NCBI RefSeq assembly: GCF_030867095.1
Contig: NC_081828.1
Location: 52,739,434 to 52,803,433, forward strand
DNA length: 64,000 nucleotides
Direction of reading: 5' to 3'
Origin: Alligator mississippiensis
Taxonomy: Eukaryota > Chordata > Crocodylia > Alligatoridae
Of this stretch, positions 9,755 to 23,059 are shown one piece after another. Numbering within the stretch: the first letter of the stretch is position 1; the number at the start of each line of letters is the position of its first letter. Both the position numbers and the translations under genes were made by a program. Under the pieces are notes generated by a model. That model saw nothing but the letters and a program-made list of their open reading frames with translations. It did not search any database and was not told where the DNA came from.

Positions 9755-12454
9755 ATAAATGTTCCATATTTTTTGTAGAAACTTTGTGGCTGGTTTGCCA
9801 TTTTATGGTGCCATAAATCAGCTGAATGTGTATCACTGTTACTATTTATGCTGTGATTAACACATTAATTGCACCACAACTGTAACATGTATCAGGGGCC
9901 TGCCAAGTAGATTGGCCCAAGGCTAAGGATTCTGTAACTCCAGGGTCTTTGGGTCAGGCTGGCTTGACGCTAGATCTCTGTCCTTGAGGTAGTACACCAA
10001 GAATGCAGTAGGGTTTTGTGGAAGCCCTGTCTTTGATCCAGCGAAGACTCTTTGAACCCCAGATATTTAGAATGAATTATTTTGGGTTTAACAAATTAGT
10101 GTTTTCTGATGAATCTTTCTTTGTTGGAACATTTCTGGTCAGGTCTGCCGGTAAATACCTTGAGAAAATGCACTCAAATTTGGTCAATCAATTAGCCTTT
10201 GAATAACTGCAGTTTACACATACTCAGAAGAGACTTAGGTTTTTAACTGCTTGAACCTTTCACAGCTTCTTCTGTTGACCCCAGAGAGCAACTAAGCTTG
10301 GCACAACTCAAAGCACTATGAAATGACTGCTTGGCTTGGGTGGGCCCACATGCCAGAACCAAGGCTAGGAAGGTTTCCATGCTCTCAGTGACCCTGCTGG
10401 CATTCCCCCTGATTCCCAAGCAAAGGAGGCAAATGGAAGAGATGGAAAGGAATTTATCTGGGCATGCTTGAAGGTCTACCAGCTTGAGCAGAATTACGCC
10501 TTGACCCACATTTCAGGGAAGACAGAACTTGCTGTAGATTTTCATTCAAGAAGGACAAAGAGCCCAATGAGACTAAGACTGGAGGGGGGAAAGAGAAACT
10601 GTGGTAGGAAGCTAGGGTCAGAGCCTGGGATTGGGAACGAGGGGAAGGGAGGTGGATTATGACTAGGAGCCAGCTGGAAGGTGTTTTGAGAGTGAGTGTA
10701 TTGGATTAGGCTGAAAAACCCTAAAGAGTAGAAGGTGTGATGGGGTTTTCACACTCTCCTCAGGATTTTAAGGTCCCAGCCTTGCTGATGAACCATGTTT
10801 GTGTCCAGGTGATGTTCAGGGTGGAATTTCTGGGGTGTTTTCAGGGGTTTTTCCTTTTTTAACGAGGAAATTATGTGGTAGTAACAGCCTCTAAAGAACA
10901 ATAGTGACAAAGCTAAGCACTCAGAAGTTGGGAAATGCCAAAATTAATGGTGCCTGAGTGCTTTTAATTTAGCCTTCTTGTGGCATGCATTGTGATACAA
11001 TGTTTTAATTCCATGATCACCTACTAATTTTTCCACCTGATCCCTGCCTCCCACTGTACAGAGAATGGATAGCGTTACTTAATGAACAGCTATTTGATAC
11101 TTTTTCTTGTCACCTTTGAATAAGTAGCCCCATGCCTTATTATTGCATGCCATTCAGTTGGGAGTGGGAGAGTGCTGGAGTTTTGGAGGGAGCTGGTGGA
11201 AGCGTTGCTTTTAGAGTCTGCTGGAGACAGAAGGGAAAGTCTTCTGGGGCACTGAAATACGTTATTGGTAATGTTTGAGCAAGATGAAGGTGTACAGGAG
11301 TGCATACATTTCCCCTTAATTTCTTCTTTTTCATGCCTTTAATATTTTGAATAGACGCACTATGCCCTGTCATGACCTTATCTGCCACCATACAAAGTTC
11401 TTGTTAGCTAATATTATATAGCTACTAGGCAGTCAACTGTGAACAACAAGGCTATAAGCACTTAGCCCAGCCTTGAGATGTGTGTCATACTTTAATTTGT
11501 CATTCTCCCCCCATCATCCCCATTTTATATTCTTGAAGGATGAGAGTGCAACATGAAACAAGTTCCTATTAGGTCCCATGCAGACTGTGCTGGCCCTCCC
11601 TGTGGGTTTCTTCCAAGTATCATCCTATTTTTAAAGAAAACCCAGAGCAAACAGGACTGAAAGCCTTGGAGAGGCTGGTGAGCATGGTTCCAGGTGGCCG
11701 GAGAAGGGAAAATGCCTCTGCTGTATCTTGCGATTGCGACACTTGTGGCATTATGCAGCTGATCTTGCTGCTTGCATATCACAATCCTAATTGTTCCAGT
11801 GCTGCAAATGCTGTTCTGTGCTCTTCCTGCAGAGGAAGTGCACTATGGATGTTCAGCACATTAAAGTCACTTACACAGCTTGAACTCCTGGAAAGCTGCA
11901 TCTCTCAGCTATAATTTATTTTATGACACAATGTATTTAAGAAAGCTCTTTTGTTTGTAGCTTATGGACCGAGTGGGAGATGCTCGAATACCATGGGTGA
12001 TATGCAAGCTTATAAAAACTTGGCTGGAGAAGGGTACACAGTTATGGATCTGATTCTCATTTATCCCAGGGTCCCTTTACACTGCTTTAAGAGGCCTTAA
12101 CAGGTTTTGAAAAATGTCATTCATGCCTACTTTAAAGCCCCTGCCCAGTGCCAGGGCAGTCTAATGAGGCCTAAATGTGCTTCGTTCTCTTAACTGACAG
12201 GTTATCACAGGTTTACCAGTATGTGGACCCTGTGATCTCTGTGCCTTCTAAACGCTCATGGCTTTACTGAAGAACAGTAAAGAGAGAGAAAAGAGGTAGA
12301 TTATATAGTGGTTGATCTCTGTTTTGACATTTAATCTGACTTGTGAAGACACCCTTATCATATCTCTCCTTTTATTCGGAAAGGCAAATGTCATAAGACA
12401 TCAGCCACTGAGAAGTGTGTGTGTGGCAGAGGGGGGGAAGAGAAGGAAGAGAGA
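9755..12454. other. Intergenic DNA, no recognised feature
   Basis: No exon or RNA gene could be supported. Short open frames show no domain or codon pattern. Confidence 0.55.
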
Positions 12455-12545
12455 GATTCACCCATTGGTTCTTTTCCCAGCTCTGCCACAGGCTTGCAGC
12501 ACAGCCTTGGGCAAGTTACTTAGTCTCTCTGTGCTCTCTATACAA
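12455..12545 (+). repeat. MIR-like SINE fragment
   Basis: The stretch CCCAGCTCTGCCACA, then CCTTGGGCAAGTTACTTAG and TCTCTCTGTGC, matches the well-known core and 3' part of the MIR family in sense orientation. MIR is an ancient amniote SINE, so this is an old insertion. The boundaries are approximate. Confidence 0.75.
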
Positions 12546-14095
12546 ACATTATATGGCTTATCTTCATCTTTGGGGCATTGAGAATCTTCCTTCAGTGCTC
12601 TCAGTGCCTTTTCAGATCCCGGAGGGAAGGAACTCTAAAGTGTCTCACACTCTATGCATTTCTCAGCCTAATCTATTTGGTTTGTGTCATTTTTTATCTG
12701 GATTTGAGGATTCTAAGGGTAGATACAGATAGGCAGGAGGGGATTTGAATGTCATGCTGTCTCAGCTTTGTAGGACCTTTCTCTTCAGACCTGTGTCTCA
12801 GCAAACACATCATCAGGATGAAGTATATGCAAATGTTGTTTGTACGTGCATGTACTTTGAAACAGGGCACAGAAGATCAAGGCCTTGGCCCTGATATTAA
12901 TCACAAACTGGGTATAAAACCCTATTAGATCAGAATGGTGGAAATTTAAGGCTGTGTTGTCCAGGTGAAAATGCCAGCACAGGTCACAAAGTAGTGGAAA
13001 GGCAGGCTTCTTGGGGAAGATTTCAAATGCACCAGGCAGTCATTGAAAGGCAATACGCACTATCTCATGGCCATCTGTGCCTTTGAAATTCACCCCCCTT
13101 GGCTGCAAGGGCTTCTAGTGAGGAGCAGGGATAAAGTTAGTACCAAAGAACAGCAGGAAGCCCCACTTCCAAATTGTGAGGTGTGATGCTTGTTCATCAC
13201 AGAAGAAAGCAATTACAAGGTTGTTTTATTTTTTCCCCTCAGGAGTGACAGTAACATTGATTTTTTTTTTTTTAATCAGAAGTTTGATTCCTAGGGTCTT
13301 TGTAATGAACAGCAGCAGTGTGCATTGATGGTGGTAGCTTTGTGCTGTTATATAGAAAATTACATATTTAACTTAATGTGGCTTTAAATTCTTCTCCTTC
13401 CCTCTGTTTTGACATCGACCTTGGTGCCTGGCATGGTTGTGTCGGGTAAACAGCTGAAGGAAGTTGTGGCAGTTAGTTAAATTTGGATGCATAATTTATA
13501 GCTTTGTATTAATTTTACAGGCCTCTGTGATCTGTTTCCTCTGTATAATTTCTTTTTAAATAAGTTATGTGATTGGCCGTGAGAAGTCAGCAGCTCAGGT
13601 CTGCCTAGGTGACATGTCCAGGCATTTATCCAAGAGGATGGTGTTTGGGAGTCATTAGCACTGACAAAGGGAAGTCTAATAACCATGTAGGCAGCTCATG
13701 AGCGTGAGCGGGGTGTAGGCAGTAACATGAGTCAGACAAAACTGTTACTTGAAAAAGACTGTGTTAATGAGCATACAGCAGAAAGGAAATACCTATCTTT
13801 GTCTGGACACTAGGATGAGGCAATCCCCAGACCCCCTTGAGTTAACACCTCAGCTTCTGAAACCTCAGGGCTATAGTGGATCTCTGGTTAGGGTGAAATT
13901 TGGGCACAGTTTGAGAGAAACCTTTGTGGTTGTGGAGAAAACAAAGGGTATTTGCTGGTATTTGGAGCCAAATGCCACTGAAGCATCCCATGGGCAGTAG
14001 CAGAGAATTGTGCCCAAAGCCCTTCTGCAATGTATTTTTTTCAGATTTTCTTTAACTCTGCAGCTTAAGTTTAAGGCTGTTATAGTATTCAGGCA
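12546..14095. other. Intergenic DNA, no recognised feature
   Basis: Contains a T-rich run near 13260-13273. No gene or bounded repeat was recognised. Confidence 0.5.
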
Positions 14096-14103
14096 GCTAG
14101 GGT

Positions 14104-14510
14104 CAGAGGTGTAACTGGGCAGTACTGCTCCCCCCCCCCCTTTTTTTTTTTTTTTCTGGCTCCAGCAGAGAAGTGGTAGCACTGTGCAGTGGAGGCAAGG
14201 CCAGGGGTTCACTGCTGTGGAAGGTAGTATTTTTATTTGTTTTTGCCACCAATATTTGTATCAAGCAAACAAAAAACCTCTGGTTTTCAGTGCCCCAAAA
14301 GAGGGTGACACCTTTCCTCATAGCAGCGAATCTCCAGCCATTGCTCCTGCACTGTGCATCATCACTGCTTCTCTACCCTCCCCAGGGCAGGAGTGTAGAA
14401 GGTGCAGGGTGTTGTGCTGAGGCACCCCTCAGTTCCATTCCAGTGCTACCTCCCCTCAACTTAGTGTCTGGGGTTCATGCCCCACTCAGCCACCCATTGT
14501 TACACTACTG
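14104..14510. mobile_element. hAT-like MITE with CAG-AGGTGTAAC ends (407 bp)
   Basis: The left end CAGAGGTGTAACTGG is an imperfect inverted copy of the right end CATTGTTACACTACTG. The flanks GCTAGGGT (14096-14103) and GTCAGGGT (14511-14518) match at 6 of 8 positions, as expected for an aged 8-bp hAT target duplication. A C-run followed by a T-run lies at about 14132-14156. No transposase is present. The element at 55733-55913 has related ends. Confidence 0.6.
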
Positions 14511-14518
14511 GTCAGGGT

Positions 14519-14989
14519 AACGCCACTTCCTCTTGTTGCATTATTTAATTTTTTTTTCCGTGACTGATAATTTTGTTCTAAAGCAGCCAGTGCAGGTCTT
14601 AGAGGAGGCTGAACCAGGAGCAGTTAGTCTGTGTATGCAAACCATAGGCCCAAGGAAGCATAGGTGAGTGGAGCCACCACATCACTGGGTGGAAATTTTC
14701 TGATGCATTTAGATTTTCTGAGCCCCAAATGTAATAGCACAATCAGGGGTGGGAGAGCAGGGCATCAGCTCTAGGGGCTGATTGAGAGGGGATTCCAGAA
14801 TGGAAGCTCCTGGGAAGCCTGTGCCACCATAGCAGCACCTTTATGTGAGGAAGTAAGCCTTTGGCAACGTCATACTCCTACCCCTCCACCCCGAGTGCTA
14901 AAATTCCTACTTATGCCTCTGGCTGAATATTTAATACAAAACATTCCTAGTTCAAAGAACTTTAACCAGAGGGAGGTTCCTCACAGAAT
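14519..14989. other. Intergenic DNA, possible old repeat remnants
   Basis: No gene seen. The end of this stretch (CTACTTATGCCTCTGGCTG, near 14905-14925) resembles a right terminus of the CAG-GTAAC MITE family, but no left partner was found. Confidence 0.35.
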
Positions 14990-15670
14990 CTGCCTGCATT
15001 CCTGTTGGACTGCCCCAGGGCTGGAGACTTGCTAAGTATTTCCATGGTATATAACTCTGGAACAAACTCACCAAGCAAGACAGCTCCAGAGCCACAGACC
15101 CCGCAATTCCAGGGTCTGTGGCAGATTTGCCAGGTGTATGTCTGTCCTGGAGCTGGGGATGATGGAGGCTCAGGCTTCGTGGCCCAGGATGAGTCCACCT
15201 GGGTTATTAGCCCCCAAGCCAGGAATGCTGGAGGCTTAGGGTCCCTGGTCTTGGAACAACACATCTAGTGGGTCAGCATGGGAGCTGGGAACTTTGGAAG
15301 CACAGCTCACTGATGGAAGTGCAGCTTGCTTCAGGGCCTGCTGCATGGAGGCAGGTTTGTTAAGCAGTCCCCAGGAACGGGGACCCCTCTGAACTCCAGA
15401 ATCCAAGGCTCTGGGGCAGCCAGGCATGCTGGAGCCTCCAGGATCTCTGCCATGGGTCTGGGAGCCTGAAAACCCCTTGTGGGGCAGGGCTTCCAAACTT
15501 TCAGGCTTCCTTCCTGCTATAAAGCTGAGACTCAGAAGTGTTGGGACAGGCTTCCAGAATTATTCCGTCCAGGACAGTGTACACGATAGAGCTTCCTGGG
15601 AGCCCTGGATCCTGGGTGTTGCCTTCAGATGTTCAGTGAAATAGATAAGTACTTCAGTTTCACTGAGCAG
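14990..15670. repeat. Unclassified hairpin-rich repeat
   Basis: Several local inverted repeats occur: CCACAGACCC with GGGTCTGTGG around 15093-15122, and TCAGTGAAA with TTTCACTGA around 15635-15666. The words are similar in style to the block at 7511-8349. The ends are not defined and no coding sequence is evident. Confidence 0.35.
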
Positions 15671-16162
15671 CTGCAGGACTGGAGAGCTTTTAGGGTGCAA
15701 GATCCTAGGGAAATGTGAGTTTTTTAGTCCTATTCAGTTGAAAATGTAATTCCCTGCAAAGTGGGAATTCTGCTTGGCACCCAGCTTGAGCCACAAGGTG
15801 GGAATTACTGTAGGAGCAGGGGGAGCCAAATGTCCTGAAAGGTTCTAGACAATGTGGCAGAAAGCAAGCAGGTAGGATCATAGGATTGTCTATTCCTAAT
15901 AACACCTAGAATCCAGGCAGTCTGGCATTCTGCCCCGATGACTATCTAAAGCAGGGGTAGGCAATGTTTTTTGGCCAGAGTGCCGAAAACCCCCACAATG
16001 TCTACCTTGGAAGGTCCTGGAGTGCCAGCATGCCAGAAAAACAAAATGAAAGGTGGTGGGGGGGGGGTGTACATGGCAGAATGCACTGCATATTAGTATA
16101 TTTAATAATCATAAATGTTGCCTATGTTGTTGTGTATTCCTTTTTTGTTGAGCATGTTGCAA

Positions 16163-16350
16163 TGAGAGAGAGAGAAAAGAGAGACAAATAAAAGAAAGAG
16201 GAGAGAGAGAACCAGACACACACACACGCACACAGAGAACCACATGCACAAACACAGAGAACCAGAACACACCCACATGCACATGCACACACACATCCAG
16301 AACCAGGAAGATGTGTGCGCACACAGACGCACGGAATCAGAGGCAGACAA
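16163..16350. repeat. GA-rich then CA-rich microsatellite
   Basis: Runs of GAGA are followed by imperfect ACACAC and ACACGCAC repeats. They lie inside the hAT-like element and are probably unstable in length. Confidence 0.85.
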
Positions 16351-16599
16351 ACAAACACACAAAACCAGATGTGCAGGAGCATGGAGCTTGGCTCCTGGGC
16401 CACTGGACAAAGTCCAAACCAACAATGCCCTGGTCCCGCCAGAGCCCCTGTGCTTCCCCAGGGAGCTAGCCCCTGGGCTGCAGTGCAGCTGGCCGAGACC
16501 CTGGCCCGGAGCCTGCCCATTGGCCCAACCACCCACCCACCCTACACAGCTAAGCCTGCAAAAGGTGCAGTGCTCCTGGGCTCGGAGCAGGTGGGAGTC

Positions 16600-17150
16600 A
16601 GGCAGGCTCAGCTGCAAGCCCTGCTGCAAGCAGCTTGAGCTCTGTGGTTGGCAGCAGCTCCCAGAGCCTGAGCCGGCCAAAGCCGGGAGGCTGCAAACAC
16701 CTCCTCTGGGCTCCAGCATCAGTTCCATACCAGCAGGTGCACGTGCGCCTCGGAGCGGATGGTGGGGATAGGGCCTGAGGCAGCACAGCCCTCCTGCTGT
16801 CCGCTGTGATGTGCACGTGCACTTGCTGCCAGCATGGAGCTGATGCCGGGACTGTGGAGCCTGCTGCAGCTGCCTAGAGCCCAGGCTGGCTACAAACAGC
16901 TGTGCTGGGCTCCAGAGCCCAGTCATCAGCTCTGTGCCAGCAGGGAGGGAGAGGCTGGGGTTACGCTGCCTCAGGCCCCTCCCCCACTGTCTGCTCCGAG
17001 GTGTGAGTGCACCTGCCAGTATGGAGCTAATGCTGGATCCTGGAGCAGATGTTTGCAGCCTCCTGGCTGCAGCCGGCCCAGGCTCTGGGTAGCTGCTGCC
17101 AACCGCGGAGCCTGGTCTGCTTGCAGCAGGGCTTGCAACTGCCCAGCTGC
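16600..17150. repeat. Large imperfect inverted repeat inside the hAT-like element
   Basis: Left-arm DNA of about 16600-16800 recurs as its complement in about 16950-17150. For example, GGTTGGCAGCAGCT at 16646-16659 pairs with AGCTGCTGCCAACC at 17091-17104. The matching order of further words (GGAGGCTGCAAAC, CCAGCAGGTGCA, CTCGGAGC) shows a long mirrored arm centred near 16875. Confidence 0.75.
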
Positions 17151-17284
17151 CTGCTGGGAGCAGCTTGGGCTTCATGGCTGGCAGCAGCTGCCTAGAGCCT
17201 AGCCTGGTGGTGGTGTGCTGAGCAAAATGGCCTCATGAGCCGGGCTCAGCACATGTGCTGGGAGTTGCTAACCCCAATCTAAAG

Positions 17285-20200
17285 TTTTGGAGGAGGCGAC
17301 CTAGCATTGGCCCCATGAAGGAAATCCTTCTTTTCTGACCCTGCAGGTAATAAATTTATGCGCAGAAGCTACAGCTCTAGCTGTAGCCTATATCTATATT
17401 TATGCCTACACATTTTGTTCTTCATTATAAATATTTTACAGCCCTTTTTACAATCCAGCTGTGGTACTATACACAACTCTAATTTGATACTAAGCATTCT
17501 TTTTCTGTAACAGACAGTATTTTATAAAAGGCAGTGGGATGCTAGAAGTCAGCTTTTAATGCAAGGGTATAACTAATCAAAGATTCCAGAACATCATAAG
17601 CCAGGAAAGCAGAGTCTTCCCTATCCTCCTAACCATGAGTGACTTTTTTATCTATCAGTCTTCATCTTAGGTTTACTTAGCTGCACTGCCCCTGCAGAAT
17701 ACAAGGATGGCAGTGGTGAGGTACACTTTTTTTCAAACTTTTGAAACAAATCAAAGTTGAAAAAAGGATTATATTTAAAACATCATGAGCCCTTTGTGTT
17801 TTTGTTTTGCAGTCTGATAGTTTCTCTCCTTTGTTTTGATCATTCTGAAATGGGACAATGATGATAAATATGTATGAGAATTCTGACCATGATGATTAGC
17901 AGTAGCACAATAGTGCCTGGGTTGAGAACAGCATACTGTCATGCTTGGCAGACACAAAAACATTGCAAGGGACAGCCCGAACCCTTGAGAGCTTAGTCTT
18001 GACAAAATAGAAAAAGAGTTGCCAAAAGGGAGTATAGCTATATCCATAGTTCAGGTGGGGAACTGAGAGATGGAGATTAGTAAAGATGTGAAGGTTGCAT
18101 AAGGCAAGGAGAGGTGAAAAGTTAAACTTCTTTAAAAAGGAGAGGGAGCTATTGTGTAACTGAACTGGGTGTAACTTGCATGTGCCTGTTCCTGTTTTGT
18201 GGTAAGTGAAGCTACACCTTGTTTCATTTATGGTTACTTTACTTACTATGGGTTAAAAGTGGGAAGACTACACAGATCAACTGATGTGGACTCACAAACT
18301 GTAAGTCCTGCTTGTTAAAACAAAGTAATTATGTGTGTCTGTCTACAACCATAGTCTATTCTATTTTTATAGTTTTTTATACCACGCTTCTCACCAGGAT
18401 CTGAGCACCTTCATTAACATGACTAAAAACTGTCACGTTTGTCCCATCATCCTCTTCTCAGTGGTAGAGCTGTGCAGAGAACAGTTAGATATACATTCAC
18501 ACACACATCTGCCCACATAAATGCTGCTATAAGCCTGTGGTAGAGAAGGTGAGGGAACAGAAATGTGCCTTGCATTTTGAGCAGAAGGTGCCAAGGTTTG
18601 TAGTGTCCCTGGGAGATTTCACTCTATAGCTCTGAGCTGCTCTGCAGAAAGTTCTCTTTCATTTTTAAACAGTCAGACTGGCAGAGCAAGGAAACAAGTC
18701 CAAGTACCCCTTCACCCAGCCCCAGTGCTTTCACATAGAGCCATCCATCCTATTACAACAAGCCTGATCCAAGATACTTTGAAGTCAGTGGGAATGACTT
18801 CAACTGGTTTTAGATCAAAGTCAGTTTGCTGCAAAGTTCACTGCACCTCCAAACTGCTTCTGGCCCTATGCTCTCTGACCAAGCTGATACTTTGCTTTTG
18901 CTCCCTGTCTTGGGCTCCCTGCGTGATCTGATGCTCTGCTTTCTGTTCCCTGCCTGTTCTACCTTTGTGCTGCCTGTCCCCTTCCCAGTTTGCTGCATGC
19001 TATACAGAAGCTGCCTGTGCCACTTGTGGCACTTGTCGCAGGCTGGCTACCCCTGTTTTAGATAATTATGCAGGAATGGCATTTGATAACAGGGAGCTTC
19101 CAGAAGGAGAACAGGATTTAAATTTGCACTCCTTTTACCTTTTCTGAGAAGTTGTTGTTGTCACTGTCATGTCCTGGCAATGTGAGATGCCTGTCGGATG
19201 ACACAGTAATGTCACTTTGTGAAGAGGTAGGCTGGCCTGTTGGCTGTTCTTCAGTTGCAAAGATGTAATAAAAACAGCCAGTAGATGGCACTCTGGCAGC
19301 AGAAAGACTTCTAGCATGCATGTAAACCTATTCTGGGGAGAGATGCTGAAGACCTGTTGCCTCATGCGACTGGGGAAACATCCTTATGGTGTCTGCAGAT
19401 CAGGACTTTGAAATGGCCCAGTGGTGTTCAGTGGGCTGGTCTTGCATGTTTTTGAAATCTAAAGAGATTAGGAAAATGTCAAAGCTTGCAGGTCCCCATA
19501 TTCCGGTAATTTTATATTAACATTCCAAATGATGGCAGGTCACTACTGTCATCTGTGCTTCTGTGCGGGTTTGATTCTGCTCCCAGTGAAGTCAGTTACA
19601 AAACTTCCACTGGCTTCAGGGGTGTATGGTCAGGTCTACAAGCAGTACAACATCACTTTAAAAAAAAATTAAATAAGGGCCTATGCTAAAATATTGCCTT
19701 TCAAAGAATGGGGGCAAACTTTGCAGGGGGAGCTGCTGCTCAGGATTGTGCTTTGGCTAACAGGATAGCTGTTACATATGCATGTTGCTATAGCAGTATA
19801 TCTTACCTAAGTCACATTGACTTCAACCCAGAATGAGGTAGGGTTAAAATTAGAGCAGTTTTGCTACACCTGTATCACTACAGCATCACACAGGTGGTTC
19901 TTCTGTCAATACCCTTTGGTATCAGTACAATTATTATGTCTGTCTATAGCCAAGGTCAGGCCATGAACAGGCAGATATATTGATTCCCTGATCCCCAGCC
20001 TGGTTCTGGAGCTTATCAGTTTCTCATCCCCAAATCCTTCCACATGCAAAGGGCTCCACTCCACTGCCTTTCCAGCCTACCTTCCTCCTGCTCTCTTTCA
20101 TTCACAAAACATTTCACCAGCTCTGAATGTGTAGGCCCTTCCTGATGTTTAAACATCTGTGTGCTAGTCACGTTTCCCATTGGCCAGCAGTGTACCAGCA

Positions 20201-21172
20201 GAGCTGTGTGCTAGGTTGGAAGCCATTACACAGAATGGTAATGATCCTCTTGGGAAATGGATTCTGCACCTTGTTGGTGGCTGGTACAATTTTGTTCCAG
20301 AATCTTCAGCACTTCTTGTGAGAAGCATCTCTCTCTGTCTCTCTCTCTACTTTCCTTCCTCCGTCTCCCTTTCTCCCCCCTTGTATTCCATACCAGAACA
20401 AAATAATATTCTATCCTGTGGAGGGAAGTGAGGCCATGTCCCTGGTGCCCACTGGGAAGGTGGGGGGAGCTAGTCCCATACCCCATTCTCTCCAATGCTG
20501 GGGGCAGGAGGGAGGATGAAGAGGTCCATTGGAGAAAGCAGGTTATCTTTGTCCTGGAGGTGTCTGGAGCCATTCTGTGTGTGTGAAACAGCAGGACAGG
20601 TGGAGAATGCTGAAGCCCTTTTCCCCACTGCTATCCATTCAGTCAGAATGTGCCTGATTTGATTAATCATGAGAGCCCAGCATTGTCCCAGTGAGAGTGC
20701 AAAGCTCATCTATGAACAAACCTGATGCAAATGAGAAAACACTTGGACCTCCAAGCAACTCAAGTCAGGGAGCTCAGATATGATGAGATGGGAGCTTGGC
20801 TGGTCTGGGGCTCAGTCTTGGGCAATTTGCCAGACTACAAGCTTAATTAACATGAGCTTAAATGGTTGAAATAGGAACAGCAACATCATTCCTAATGTGG
20901 TGCAGGAGGGGAGGGAGAAAATTGTAATTGACTTGCTTAGGGAAGCATCTTGTCTGAAGTGAATCCATTGGACTGGATTCAGCAGCCATCAATACTGCCC
21001 CCCAGACTTAGCAAAGTATTGGCAATAGCTGGGAACCACTTCTGAGTCTGGCTTGCAGGGCAATGGGCCAAGCCTGTCACTGCGGCAGCTCTGACGTTGA
21101 CAGTGACCCAAGGGTGGAATGAGCCTGGTGAGCCCAAATATTTATCTTCCTTTCCCCTTCCTTGTTTGAAAC
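17285..21172. other. Intergenic DNA, no recognised feature
   Basis: No exon, RNA gene or bounded mobile element was recognised. A short TCTC-rich microsatellite lies at about 20329-20350. Confidence 0.5.
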
Positions 21173-21180
21173 CTCTAAGC

Positions 21181-21496
21181 CAGGGATGGGCAATTATTTG
21201 GGCTGGAGGACTTCTTAGGGAGTTTTGGTAAGCTGTTTTGTGCGGGGGTGGGGTGGGGTGCTGACCTGGACTGGCACGGTGGGGGTGGAAGGTGCTGACC
21301 TAGTGCGGTGGATGGGGGAGGGAGAGCAACTGATCCTATTTGGCCTGGGCTTGTCCACCATGCACCCACCGCTGAGTGGGTGTGTGGGGTTTGACCCCAA
21401 CCTTGGACTGGGCGAGGCCAAGGGACTCACCATGGGCCAGATAAAATCCCTTGGTGGGCTGGATCTGACTGACAGGCCATATTTTGCCCACCTCTG
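21181..21496. mobile_element. hAT-like non-autonomous element (316 bp)
   Basis: It begins CAGGGATGGGCAATTATTTG and ends ATATTTTGCCCACCTCTG, inverted copies. The 8-bp flanks CTCTAAGC (21173-21180) and CTCTAAAC (21497-21504) differ at one base. The interior is short and non-coding, with no transposase. Confidence 0.82.
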
Positions 21497-21504
21497 CTCT
21501 AAAC

Positions 21505-23059
21505 CCTCTGCAGACCAGGTGTTGTGTCTATTTTCTTGTAGGGGCTGAGAGAAACTTGTGTGTATGGGGATGCAGGACAGAAATTCTCAGTCTTGCAGAC
21601 ACAAGAAAGGGAAACATTTGGATGTAGATTTGCCTAGAGCTGAGTGCATCATGGAAAGCAGTTGACCAGACCTTTGGCTGTGGCAAAGAAGTAAGGGTGG
21701 ATGTGCATGCAACAGTGGTTTCAGTTCACCATTGCCTTCCCCAACCCCAGTCTGGCTTTGCATTAGTTAGGTTCTGTACCCTGTATTACAACAGATTAAG
21801 GGTTATCTTAAAAGTTTACCAACTGCTGACTGCCTGAGCAACCAGTGCAGCATCTGGGGACTTCTGGGGATCTAAGGCACAGAGAGAATTGACTGCTTCT
21901 ATACCAGTGTTATGCCATCATCTAGTGGGGTGATTTACTTGTGGCTTTTGGGCCATGCTAGCTGACCATGGCTTTTGGGCCATGCTAACTGACTAGTTAC
22001 AATGATGCCATTGCACAGTCCAGGATTTGGGTCCGTTTTCCAAATTCAATTGGGAATTTTGAGTCACACATGCTGGGCAGAAGTGAACGTCAGGCTGTAT
22101 CTTATTGTCAGATTTACAGTTTGCAGACTTGTCTTAGCAGTATGCGTACCATTTAGTCTGTCAGTAGAAATAATACCACATGACTTGAGTGAATCCTTTC
22201 AGTGCTGTGTGAATTGTGAAAATTGTTCACATGCTTGTTCAAGTTATCTACATTCATTGGAAAAAAATCACTAATTGGTTTGAGGAAAGGAGGAGACTTT
22301 CACAAACAATCCAGACACTTTGCCATGGAGGGCATGGGGAATGAAGTTTGCTGAATTGCTTCCATGCTGTGAATTGCTCATTAAGCTCTGAACCCTCTCA
22401 TCATTCACTCAGCGTAGGTGATGGGCTTTACCCTGTTGCATGCCTATAAGGTAGCCTCAGTGAACTGGTTCCTGTGTATCTGGTATAGCTTCACTGGAGC
22501 CATCAATTATAACTTGATTCCCTGGCAAGTTCATGGCTCTCTGGCTTGTAGGCAGATCAGAACCTGAACAGTCACAGAATCTAAATAGTAAAGGTCTCCT
22601 AATAGCTGTTAGTGGTTTTAACCTGCTTAAATGTCTCTCTCATTTTATGTACTAAAGAAGCCCTGTTGCCTTGGGTTTTCTTCCATTTTTCCAATAGCCC
22701 TTACTTGCCTTTTCACAATATACTAGCAGCAGGGACAGTCAGTCAACTCTTAAGGTTTATTGTTTTGGTTACAGCAGTTCCTTGGGGAGGGGGGATCTAT
22801 TGTGCAAGGCACTTTTGAGACAGAGTGGAAACTATTCCTGCCATAAAGATTTACCAATGTCAGTATGAAGGGCTGAGTTATTGAAGTGCTCTTAAACAAG
22901 GCAGCTTCACGCTGATTAGAGAGCATATGACTGAGATCCAGCAGCAGCAGCATTCACTACCTGTGTTTTCAAAACTGGCTGCTGGTTTGGTGGTGGGGGG
23001 GGGGTGTTTTTTGCTGGGGTTGGGGGCTCCATCTTTTTGGATGACCAGCTCAAGACCCC
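21505..23059. other. Upstream flank of CACNA1E, no recognised gene
   Basis: Non-coding DNA leading into the CpG island. A G-run lies at about 22996-23005. No upstream exon was recognised. Confidence 0.5.

Larger units (their letters stand above)
15952..17276. mobile_element. hAT-like non-autonomous element, palindromic interior (1325 bp)
   Basis: It begins CAGGGGTAGGCAATG and ends GTTGCTAACCCCA, imperfect inverted termini. A perfect 8-bp duplication ATCTAAAG flanks it (944-951 of the 15 kb block, i.e. 15944-15951, and 17277-17284). The left third is a GA/CA microsatellite (about 16163-16350). The rest is GC-rich and forms a large imperfect palindrome. There is no transposase. A 357-codon minus-strand open frame here (17175-16102) is low-complexity and has no recognisable domain. 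Confidence 0.82.

Noticed and set aside
16102..17175. A 357-codon minus-strand open frame
   Set aside because: It lies wholly inside the palindromic hAT-like element and its microsatellite. The product is low-complexity (Cys/Val/Ser runs from CA/GA repeats) with no transposase motif.
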